From Maribacter sp. (lineage in GTDB: Bacteria; Bacteroidota; Bacteroidia; Flavobacteriales; Flavobacteriaceae): a stretch of DNA of 11,318 nucleotides. Both the position numbers and the translations under genes were made by a program. The stretch lies in the NCBI GenBank assembly GCA_003232155.1, contig QILY01000115.1:1-11318 (forward strand). The letters run 5' to 3'. The notes under the pieces are model-generated. The model had not been told where the DNA came from. It did not search any database and saw nothing but the letters and a program-made list of their open reading frames with translations. Of this stretch, positions 1 through 3,845 are shown piece by piece (within the stretch, counting starts at the first letter, position 1; each line of letters starts with the position of its first letter).

Positions 1-405
1 CCACATCCCGAACAGATCTTGTTCACACCTGCCTCGGTAAACGACCTGTCCCTTTATAAAGAGGCGTGGTCGGAAATCAAGGACCGTACCTTTTTTGGCG
101 ATAAGATCTACATGAACGAGGGGTTTTTCAAGGATATGCGCCAAAAATACAATTCCGAAATGTTGACCCCCGTAAAAGCGGTGAAGGGAATGCCAGAGGT
201 TCTCAAGAAATTCGACAGGGCGGCGAACGACCTGTACTCAAGGGCAGTGTCCAAAATAAGACAGCCTATAGAGGCATTGTTCAACTGGCTGATCGAAAAG
301 GCCGATATTCAAAAAGCAAGCAAGGTCCGGTCGACCAAAGGTCTAACGCTACATGCATACGGAAGGTTGGCCGCCGCTTTTATAACACTGATTTTCAACC
401 CTTGA
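1..405 (+). CDS. DDE transposase, C-terminal part (5' end outside window)
   Basis: The reading frame is open from base 1 (PHPEQILFTPASVND...) and ends at TGA 403-405, so about 134 codons of a larger gene are visible. The motif FTPASVND, the later FFGDK (a likely second catalytic Asp) and RQPIEALFNWL (a likely third catalytic Glu), followed by a K.RSTKGL..H..GRLAAAF tail, fit the C-terminal half of an RNase H-like DDE transposase. The FTPASV.D motif recalls IS982, but IS4/IS5-type relatives are possible. The first Asp would lie upstream of the window. The gene is clearly more GC-rich than the rest of the window and uses codons such as CGG, GGG and CCC that the neighbours avoid, which suggests recent transfer. 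I cannot tell whether the upstream part is intact. No terminal inverted repeat was recognised with confidence, though the repeats at 419-477 could belong to the element end. Confidence 0.75.
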   Translation, partial: PHPEQILFTPASVNDLSLYKEAWSEIKDRTFFGDKIYMNEGFFKDMRQKYNSEMLTPVKAVKGMPEVLKKFDRAANDLYSRAVSKIRQPIEALFNWLIEKADIQKASKVRSTKGLTLHAYGRLAAAFITLIFNP

Positions 406-418
406 TTCGCATAAAGAA

Positions 419-477
419 GTAAATTGGGATATCTGAGCTATTTAGGAGCTAAAATCAATTTACCCTTAAATTTAAGG
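419..477. repeat. Inverted repeat pair and 14-bp palindrome between transposase and rpsU
   Basis: GTAAATTG (419-426) is the exact reverse complement of CAATTTAC (456-463), and AGCT occurs twice between them (436-439, 447-450). It is followed directly by the perfect palindrome CCTTAAATTTAAGG (464-477). The stretch has no reading frame. It may be a transcription-stopping structure after the transposase gene or the right end of the insertion sequence. Neither is proven, and there is no clear T-tract after the first hairpin. Confidence 0.4.
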
Positions 478-503
478 TTTTATTATAATTCATTCATTAA
501 TGG

Positions 504-533
504 TTGCTAATTATAAATTAGTTTATATATTTG
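504..533 (+). promoter_or_regulatory. rpsU promoter (Bacteroidota sigma-A type)
   Basis: TTG (504-506), 19 nt, then TATATTTG (526-533) matches the Bacteroidota consensus TTG-N19-TAnnTTTG exactly. Transcription would start at about 537-541, giving a leader of roughly 30 nt that holds the strong ribosome binding site. A perfect 6-bp inverted repeat, CTAATT-ATA-AATTAG (507-521), sits between the two promoter elements and could be an operator or simply AT-rich chance. Confidence 0.75.
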
Positions 534-551
534 CAGCCCTAATCACTAAAG

Positions 552-560
552 AAAGGAGGT
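552..560 (+). promoter_or_regulatory. Extended Shine-Dalgarno sequence of rpsU
   Basis: AAAGGAGGT lies 8 nt before the ATG of rpsU and is a full complement of a standard anti-Shine-Dalgarno ACCUCCUUU. None of the other well-placed starts in the window (tuf, secE, nusG, rplK, rplA, rplJ, rplL, rpoB) has a comparable motif; their upstream regions are A/T-rich, as usual in Bacteroidota. In flavobacteria bS21 helps to occlude the 16S anti-Shine-Dalgarno, so this site fits a feedback loop in which ribosomes lacking bS21 preferentially translate rpsU. Confidence 0.85.
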
Positions 561-568
561 TGTAGCCC

Positions 569-763
569 ATGTTAATAATACCAATTAAAGAAGGAGAAAA
601 CATAGATAGAGCTTTAAAGCGCTTCAAGCGAAAGTTCGATAAAACAGGTACAATGCGTCAATTGAGAAAGCGACAAGCATTTTCAAAACCTTCAGTAGAG
701 CGCAGAGCGCAGATACAAAAAGCAGAATATATACAAGGTTTAAGAGATAAAGAAGAAATTTAG
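569..763 (+). CDS. rpsU: 30S ribosomal protein bS21
   Basis: This 64-residue, very basic protein begins MLIIPIKEGENIDRALKRFK and has the Arg/Lys-rich core (RKRQAFSKPSVERRAQ) typical of bS21, at the usual family length. It is a small-subunit protein near the 3' end of 16S rRNA; in Bacteroidota it contributes, with bS18 and bS6, to masking the anti-Shine-Dalgarno. The ATG is fixed by the strong Shine-Dalgarno 8 nt upstream. The gene has its own promoter (504-533) and terminator (789-816), so it appears monocistronic. A 14-bp palindrome, ATTTTGTACAAAAT, lies at 772-785 just after the stop codon. Identification is confident. Confidence 0.95.
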   Translation: MLIIPIKEGENIDRALKRFKRKFDKTGTMRQLRKRQAFSKPSVERRAQIQKAEYIQGLRDKEEI

Positions 764-788
764 ATCTTTCAATTTTGTACAAAATATC

Positions 789-816
789 AATCCCGCTCTT
801 AGCGGGATTTTTTTTA
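789..816 (+). terminator. Intrinsic terminator after rpsU
   Basis: AATCCCGCT (789-797), loop CTT, AGCGGGATT (801-809) forms a perfect 9-bp GC-rich stem, and an uninterrupted run of T extends from 808 to 816. This is a textbook Rho-independent terminator ending the rpsU transcript. It marks the left limit of the conserved rpsU unit before the apparently inserted toxin-antitoxin segment. Confidence 0.9.
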
Positions 817-881
817 TGATGACATTTTATTGTCATTTCCGTTCTTCGTCTTCGTTTAGAATAAACTCCGGCAGAAATCTG

Positions 882-905
882 TTTAACCCATATTATGCAT
901 TAGAA
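882..905. repeat. Left arm of 24-bp imperfect inverted repeat bracketing the toxin-antitoxin segment
   Basis: The segment TTTAACCCATATTATGCATTAG (882-903) plus AA matches the reverse complement of 1782-1805 at 22 of 24 positions; mismatches are at 884 and 891. The two arms are about 880 bp apart and enclose the toxin-antitoxin genes and the structured element. They may be ends of a mobile segment or two copies of a dispersed repeat in opposite orientation. Confidence 0.65.
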
Positions 906-1011
906 AATCTATTCCGGCCCTAAACAGCCTCTAAGTACCATCGAAAAATATATGCAGGAAGATTTGCAACAATTACAACAGATCATAGCGACCTATCATC
1001 CATTAAAATAA
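904..1011 (+). pseudogene. Possible remnant of an unidentified coding region
   Basis: A short open frame follows the left repeat arm and ends at TAA 1009-1011. Its last 20 residues (MQEDLQQLQQIIATYHPLK, from ATG 952) look amphipathic and protein-like, but I recognise no family and the frame is closed by TAG at 901-903. It could be the tail of a gene broken by insertion of the toxin-antitoxin segment, a tiny independent gene, or chance. Apart from this, 817-1061 holds only the repeat arm at 882-905. A weak promoter-like TACCTTTA (1032-1039) lies just before the antitoxin gene. Confidence 0.2.
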
Positions 1012-1061
1012 CAGCTATAGAACGAAAATTGTACCTTTACTATAAGAAAAAAGAAATTATT

Positions 1062-1292
1062 ATGGCAACTATCGATTTACGACAAACCGTTTTGGACTAT
1101 ATAAACAATAAGGCGGATAGTAGGTTTTTACGATTAGTAGATGCTCTGGCAAAAACTTATCAAGAAGAAGAAATAGTGGAACGCATTAGTATTGAGCAAT
1201 ACAATAAGGAAATCGATGAATCTATTGCGCAAATAGAAAGAGGAGAATTTTATACACAGGAAGAAGTTGAAAAGATAGCTAAAGAGTGGTAA
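1062..1292 (+). CDS. Antitoxin of a RelE/ParE-type toxin-antitoxin module
   Basis: This 76-residue acidic protein (starts MATIDLRQTVLDYINNKADS) has the composition and length of small antitoxins paired with RelE/ParE toxins in Bacteroidota. An N-terminal half resembling a dimer/DNA-binding region is followed by a Glu-rich tail (...IERGEFYTQEEVEKIAKEW) that probably wraps around the toxin. ATG 1062 is chosen over the in-frame TTG at 1029 because the extra residues (MYLYYKKKEII) are unlike a protein start in this family. The stop codon overlaps the start of the next gene by 7 nt, typical of translationally coupled pairs. The exact DNA-binding fold is not evident. Autorepression of its own promoter is likely by analogy only. 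Confidence 0.7.
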   Translation: MATIDLRQTVLDYINNKADSRFLRLVDALAKTYQEEEIVERISIEQYNKEIDESIAQIERGEFYTQEEVEKIAKEW

Positions 1293-1579
1293 AATTGAAA
1301 GTCATTTGGAGTAAAAACAGTTCGCTTCAACTAAAAGAATTTTTGAAAGATTTAAAAGAAAAATCACTAAAGGCAGCCTCAAAAGTTAAAAATGAAATAC
1401 TTAAAACAGCAAGGGGATTATCTAACAATCCTGAAATTTATAGTCCAGATAGATTTAAAAAAGATAATGACGGAAGCTTTAGGTCTTTTGAAAAATACAG
1501 TTATCGAGTAACCTATCAAGTTGGAAAAACACAAGTAGTGATGTTACGTGTCCGTCATACCAGTCGGGAACCTTTGTAA
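1286..1579 (+). CDS. RelE/ParE-superfamily toxin
   Basis: The product is a basic protein of about 97 residues. The N-terminal strand KVIWSKNSSLQLKEF, a helical Lys-rich middle, and the C-terminal strands (SYRVTYQVG.TQVVMLRVRHTSREPL) carry the hallmark Y-R-[IV]-x-Y and R-V-R-H-T-S-R-E-P ending of the ParE/RelE fold. RelE-type members cut mRNA on the ribosome and ParE-type members inhibit DNA gyrase; the sequence does not settle which applies here. The start is either GTG 1286, overlapping the antitoxin stop, or TTG 1295, which would give MKVIWSK. Both are non-ATG starts, which would keep toxin output below that of the antitoxin. The TAA stop lies at the edge of the structured GC-rich element that follows. 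Confidence 0.85.
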   Translation: MVKLKVIWSKNSSLQLKEFLKDLKEKSLKAASKVKNEILKTARGLSNNPEIYSPDRFKKDNDGSFRSFEKYSYRVTYQVGKTQVVMLRVRHTSREPL

Positions 1580-1581
1580 CG

Positions 1582-1771
1582 TTAAAGCCCATCACGCAAG
1601 GCTCAGTTTTTTGCGAAGGAGCAAAAACCTTCTGTCCCTTGCGTGGTTCCGCTCGCCACCGCACATGCGATTTTTGACCACCAAGCTATTACGGCACATT
1701 GGTTTTTCGGCGACCCAGCGCACTGGCCAAAAACCGTCCCAAGCAAAGTTACATAATTTGCATTATGGTCC
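1582..1771. repeat. Structured GC-rich non-coding element flanked by 7-bp direct repeats
   Basis: This stretch is visibly more GC-rich than its surroundings and full of inverted repeats. CACGCAAGG and CCTTGCGTG form a perfect 9-bp stem around the inner perfect stem TTTTTGC / GCAAAAA. GGTTTTTCGGC pairs with GCCAAAAACC with one bulged base. CATAAT-TTGC-ATTATG forms a small hairpin near the right end. The element ends resemble each other as imperfect inverted repeats (CCCATCACGCAA against ACCATAATGCAA, 9 of 12). TGTAACG occurs on both sides (1575-1581 and 1772-1778), as a target duplication would. It could be a miniature non-autonomous element or a cassette-type recombination site. An open frame running through it has no plausible protein and is not called. 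Confidence 0.5.
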
Positions 1772-1781
1772 TGTAACGAAG

Positions 1782-1805
1782 TTCTAATGCATAATCTGGG
1801 TTTAA
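1782..1805. repeat. Right arm of 24-bp imperfect inverted repeat
   Basis: TTCTAATGCATAATCTGGGT and the next four bases are the reverse complement of 882-905 with two mismatches. The arm immediately follows the structured element and lies 47 bp before the xerC start, so the conserved gene order resumes directly after it. Confidence 0.65.
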
Positions 1806-1840
1806 GTGGTTGTAAAAATTTTTTTACTTCGAAACTTTCC

Positions 1841-1848
1841 TAACTTTG
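1841..1848 (+). promoter_or_regulatory. xerC promoter -7 element, very close to the start codon
   Basis: TAACTTTG is a perfect TAnnTTTG and ends 4 nt before the xerC ATG. At the expected -33 position (around 1820) there is a run of T (1819-1825) rather than TTG. Transcription would begin at or within a few bases of the ATG, so the xerC mRNA may be leaderless or nearly so. The -7 match is seen directly; use of the site is inferred. Confidence 0.5.
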
Positions 1849-1852
1849 GTAT

Positions 1853-2743
1853 ATGTCGTTGCTATCTTTTATTTCATATCTATCTTTAGAAAAGAATTAC
1901 TCTGCCCACACGGTAAAGGCATATCAAAAAGATATCGAAGAATTTATCACCTTTTGTAAAACCCAATATGAACTTGTCAGTATTGATGAGGTCGATTATA
2001 GTTTAATTCGTAGTTGGATAGTTTCTTTGGTCAATAGTCCCATTTCAAACCGAAGTGTAAACCGTAAAATAGCATCGTTAAAAGCATACTATAAATTTTT
2101 GCAGCGTATAGAAAAGATAACTTCTAATCCACTGTCAAAACATAAAGCCTTAAAAACCTCAAAAAAGATAGAAGTGCCATTTTCAGAGATTGAAATGGAA
2201 GAAGTTCTTCAGCAAATACCTTTTGAAGAAGGATTTGATGGTATACGTGATAAATTGATTATAGAGCTTTTGTATACTACAGGCATACGAAGGGCTGAGC
2301 TTATTAACCTTAAAATTAATGATATTGATTTGAGCGGAAATACCATTAAAGTTTTAGGAAAGCGAAATAAAGAACGTATTGTTCCGCTTTTACTTTCTAC
2401 AAAAGATTTATGTATTGGTTATTTAGAGGAAAGAAAAAATCTTGAGATTGTAGTTGACGAAACTTATGTCTTCTTATCGAAATCTGGTATTAAAGTTTAT
2501 GAAACCCTTGTTTACAGAATTATAAATAAGTACCTTAGTAGGGTATCGTCAAAAGTAAAGACAAGCCCTCATATTTTAAGGCATACTTTTGCGACACACT
2601 TGCTCAATAAAGGGGCAGATTTGAATTCAGTCAAAGAGTTATTAGGTCATTCAAGTTTAGCATCAACACAGGTTTATACCCATAATAGTATTGCTGAATT
2701 GAAAAAGGTTCACCTTGCTGCCCACCCTAGAAGCAAAAAATAG
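1853..2743 (+). CDS. xerC: Tyrosine recombinase XerC/XerD family
   Basis: The product is a 296-residue site-specific recombinase that resolves chromosome dimers at dif by a tyrosine-linked strand exchange. The N-terminal SAM-like core-binding domain (about 1-85, LSLEKNYSAHTVKAYQKDI) is followed by the catalytic domain with the full set of active residues: R146 (TTGIRRAEL), K170 (LGKRNKER), H240 and R243 (PHILRHTFATH), H266 (LLGHSSL) and nucleophile Y275 (TQVYTHNS). Length and motifs match chromosomal Xer proteins rather than phage integrases. Its place next to hpf and the tRNA-tuf cluster is the usual one in flavobacteria. XerC and XerD cannot be separated by motif alone; the symbol follows common usage for this locus. 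The start is ATG 1853, with a promoter element only 4 nt upstream. Confidence 0.9.
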   Translation: MSLLSFISYLSLEKNYSAHTVKAYQKDIEEFITFCKTQYELVSIDEVDYSLIRSWIVSLVNSPISNRSVNRKIASLKAYYKFLQRIEKITSNPLSKHKALKTSKKIEVPFSEIEMEEVLQQIPFEEGFDGIRDKLIIELLYTTGIRRAELINLKINDIDLSGNTIKVLGKRNKERIVPLLLSTKDLCIGYLEERKNLEIVVDETYVFLSKSGIKVYETLVYRIINKYLSRVSSKVKTSPHILRHTFATHLLNKGADLNSVKELLGHSSLASTQVYTHNSIAELKKVHLAAHPRSKK

Positions 2744-2784
2744 AACCTCTTTATTTATTGTTTAACTTTTTAAAACTTCAATCT

Positions 2785-3087
2785 ATGAAAGTAAACGCCC
2801 AGTCTGTAAATTTTAATGCAGACGGAAAACTAATTCAATTTGTACAAAGTCGTTTAGATAAGTTAGAAACTTTTTATGATAAGGTCATAAGTTCAGACGT
2901 GTATTTAAAAGTTCAGAAAACCAGTTCTAAAGAAAATAAAATTGTAGAAATAAAATTACGTGTACCCAGAGATAATTATGTGGTGAAAAAGCAATGTAAA
3001 TCTTTTGAAGAGGCAGTTGATTCTGCTTGTAATTCATTGGAAAGAAAGCTAATTAAACGAAAAGAAAAAATGAGAGCTCAAACATGA
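2785..3087 (+). CDS. hpf: Short-form ribosome hibernation-promoting factor (HPF/RaiA family)
   Basis: This protein of 100 residues starts at ATG 2785 (MKVNAQSVNFNADGKLIQFV). An in-frame TTG at 2758 is rejected because the family begins at the M-K-V strand. The alternating strands and helices (LIQFVQSRLDKLETFYDKV, VEIKLRVPRDN, FEEAVDSACNSLERKLIKRKEK) and the basic tail are those of the single-domain S30AE fold. It binds the 30S subunit near the decoding site in stationary phase and inhibits translation. No second C-terminal domain is present, so this is the short type. It lies 41 nt after xerC and is probably co-transcribed with it. Transcription likely ends at the hairpin at 3141-3166. Confidence 0.9.
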   Translation: MKVNAQSVNFNADGKLIQFVQSRLDKLETFYDKVISSDVYLKVQKTSSKENKIVEIKLRVPRDNYVVKKQCKSFEEAVDSACNSLERKLIKRKEKMRAQT

Positions 3088-3109
3088 TTAAAATTTCCTC
3101 AAATTTGTT

Positions 3110-3138
3110 TTGATTAAACAAATAAATATATACATTTG
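3110..3138 (+). promoter_or_regulatory. Promoter of the tRNA-tuf transcription unit
   Basis: TTG (3110-3112), 18 nt, then TACATTTG (3131-3138) is a near-ideal Bacteroidota promoter. It precedes four tRNA genes and tuf with no other good promoter in between, so it probably drives all of them. The predicted start (about 3142-3146) falls within the 5' arm of the terminator-like hairpin that follows. Confidence 0.75.
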
Positions 3139-3140
3139 CA

Positions 3141-3166
3141 GTCCGTTAGAAATAGCGGACTTTTTT
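3141..3166 (+). terminator. Terminator-like hairpin overlapping the tRNA-tuf transcription start
   Basis: GTCCGTTA (3141-3148), GAAA tetraloop, TAGCGGAC (3153-3160) makes an 8-bp stem with one G-U pair, followed by TTTTTT (3161-3166). For transcripts arriving from xerC-hpf it is a good intrinsic terminator. For transcripts started at the promoter just upstream it would be a hairpin at or near the 5' end. Confidence 0.75.
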
Positions 3167-3187
3167 ATGCGTAAAAAAGTGTTAAAG

Positions 3188-3261
3188 GCCGATGTAGCTC
3201 AGCTGGCTAGAGCAGCTGATTTGTAATCAGCAGGTCGTGGGTTCGAGTCCCTCCATCGGCT
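3188..3261 (+). tRNA. tRNA-Thr (anticodon UGU)
   Basis: The 74-nt cloverleaf has acceptor arms GCCGATG / CATCGGC, discriminator U, and anticodon arm GCTGA-TTTGTAA-TCAGC giving anticodon TGT. The T-arm contains GTTCGAGTC. The 3' CCA is not encoded. It is the first gene of the tRNA-tuf unit. Confidence 0.95.
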
Positions 3262-3346
3262 CATAAAACAGAAGATAAAACAAGTATCTTTTTACATTTT
3301 GAATTATTGAAAAGTTCATTAATTTATTGATAATATTTTAGAGAAG

Positions 3347-3428
<82 letters not shown>

Positions 3429-3445
3429 CATCTATGAAATTCTTA

Positions 3446-3466
3446 GATTCAGTATAATACTGAATC
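3446..3466 (+). other. Stem-loop in the tRNA-Tyr / tRNA-Gly spacer
   Basis: GATTCAGTA-TAA-TACTGAATC is a perfect 9-bp stem with a 3-nt loop and no T-tract. In a polycistronic tRNA precursor it may separate the two tRNAs and present a nuclease entry site. A terminator role is unlikely. Confidence 0.5.
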
Positions 3467-3472
3467 ATGAAT

Positions 3473-3545
3473 GCGAGAGTAGCTCAGTTGGTAGAGCGTC
3501 AGCCTTCCAAGCTGAATGTCGCCGGTTCGAACCCGGTCTCTCGCT
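3473..3545 (+). tRNA. tRNA-Gly (anticodon UCC)
   Basis: The 73-nt cloverleaf has acceptor arms GCGAGAG / CTCTCGC and discriminator U. The anticodon arm TCAGC-CTTCCAA-GCTGA gives TCC. The T-loop is TTCGAAC. CCA is not encoded. Confidence 0.95.
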
Positions 3546-3604
3546 CTAAATTGAATTGACATTTGTGGTTTTGAGCCTACACATGTCGACCTTGAACTCA
3601 ATAA

Positions 3605-3676
3605 GCCGACGTAGCTCAGGGGTAGAGCGTTTCCTTGGTAAGGAAGAGGTCACGAGTTCAAATCTCGTCGTTGGCT
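3605..3676 (+). tRNA. tRNA-Thr (anticodon GGU)
   Basis: The 72-nt cloverleaf has acceptor arms GCCGACG / CGTTGGC (one G-U pair) and discriminator U. The anticodon arm TTTCC-TTGGTAA-GGAAG gives GGT. The T-arm is ACGAG-TTCAAAT-CTCGT. CCA is not encoded. The last 30 bases of this gene region are repeated downstream, split by a palindrome (3737-3786). Confidence 0.95.
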
Positions 3677-3727
3677 CGAAAAAATATAGAATTGATTAAA
3701 TGATATATTGAATTTGTTCTTTCCGTT

Positions 3728-3743
3728 CGTGACCATGGTCACG
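3728..3743. repeat. 16-bp perfect palindrome containing tRNA-Thr sequence
   Basis: CGTGACCATGGTCACG is its own reverse complement. Its right half, GGTCACG, is identical to the tRNA-Thr(GGU) bases 3648-3654, so one half of the palindrome is tRNA-derived and the other is an inverted copy of it. It abuts the 20-bp palindrome at 3744-3763. Confidence 0.7.
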
Positions 3744-3786
3744 CCTGCCTGCCGGCAGGCAGGAGTTCAAATCTCGTCGTTGGCTC
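3737..3786 (+). pseudogene. Duplicated 3' end of tRNA-Thr(GGU), split by a palindrome
   Basis: GGTCACG (3737-3743) and AGTTCAAATCTCGTCGTTGG (3764-3783) with the next CTC together repeat 3648-3677 of the intact tRNA-Thr without mismatch, interrupted only by 20 inserted bases. The fragment covers part of the variable region, the T-arm and the 3' acceptor strand. It lacks the anticodon and D arms, so it cannot be a functional tRNA. It lies inside the leader of tuf. Confidence 0.85.
3744..3763. repeat. 20-bp perfect palindrome inserted in the tRNA fragment
   Basis: CCTGCCTGCCGGCAGGCAGG is perfectly self-complementary and much more GC-rich than its surroundings. The intact tRNA copy shows the uninterrupted sequence ...GGTCACG|AGTTC..., so the insertion boundaries are visible to the base and no target duplication is seen. 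From memory, palindromes of this type recur in flavobacterial intergenic regions; I have not checked this. Confidence 0.85.
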
Positions 3787-3845
3787 AATAATAGTAATAA
3801 TTTGTACACACACTAATATAAACATAAGATTAAAATTCATTAAAC

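Noticed and set aside
624..836. Minus-strand open frame of 70 codons with hydrophobic stretches opposite rpsU
   Set aside because: It runs antisense through rpsU and its terminator, and has no promoter or recognisable family.
1548..1787. Plus-strand open frame of 79 codons after the toxin
   Set aside because: It overlaps the toxin gene in another frame and its content comes from the hairpin-rich non-coding element; it has no protein-like features.
1577..1806. Standard integron attC site
   Set aside because: The element is folded and follows a toxin-antitoxin pair, but the required 7-base core sites (RYYYAAC / GTTRRRY) are not found as a proper pair and no integrase of the integron type is present, so only a looser description is given.
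2758..2784. Upstream TTG start for hpf
   Set aside because: The extra nine residues (MFNFLKLQS) do not belong to the HPF fold, and the family starts with the MKVNAQSVNF strand.
3605..3786. Attachment site of an integrated phage or island at tRNA-Thr
   Set aside because: A repeated tRNA 3' end can mark an integration, but only about 60 bp separate the copies and nothing mobile lies between them; local duplication explains it more simply.
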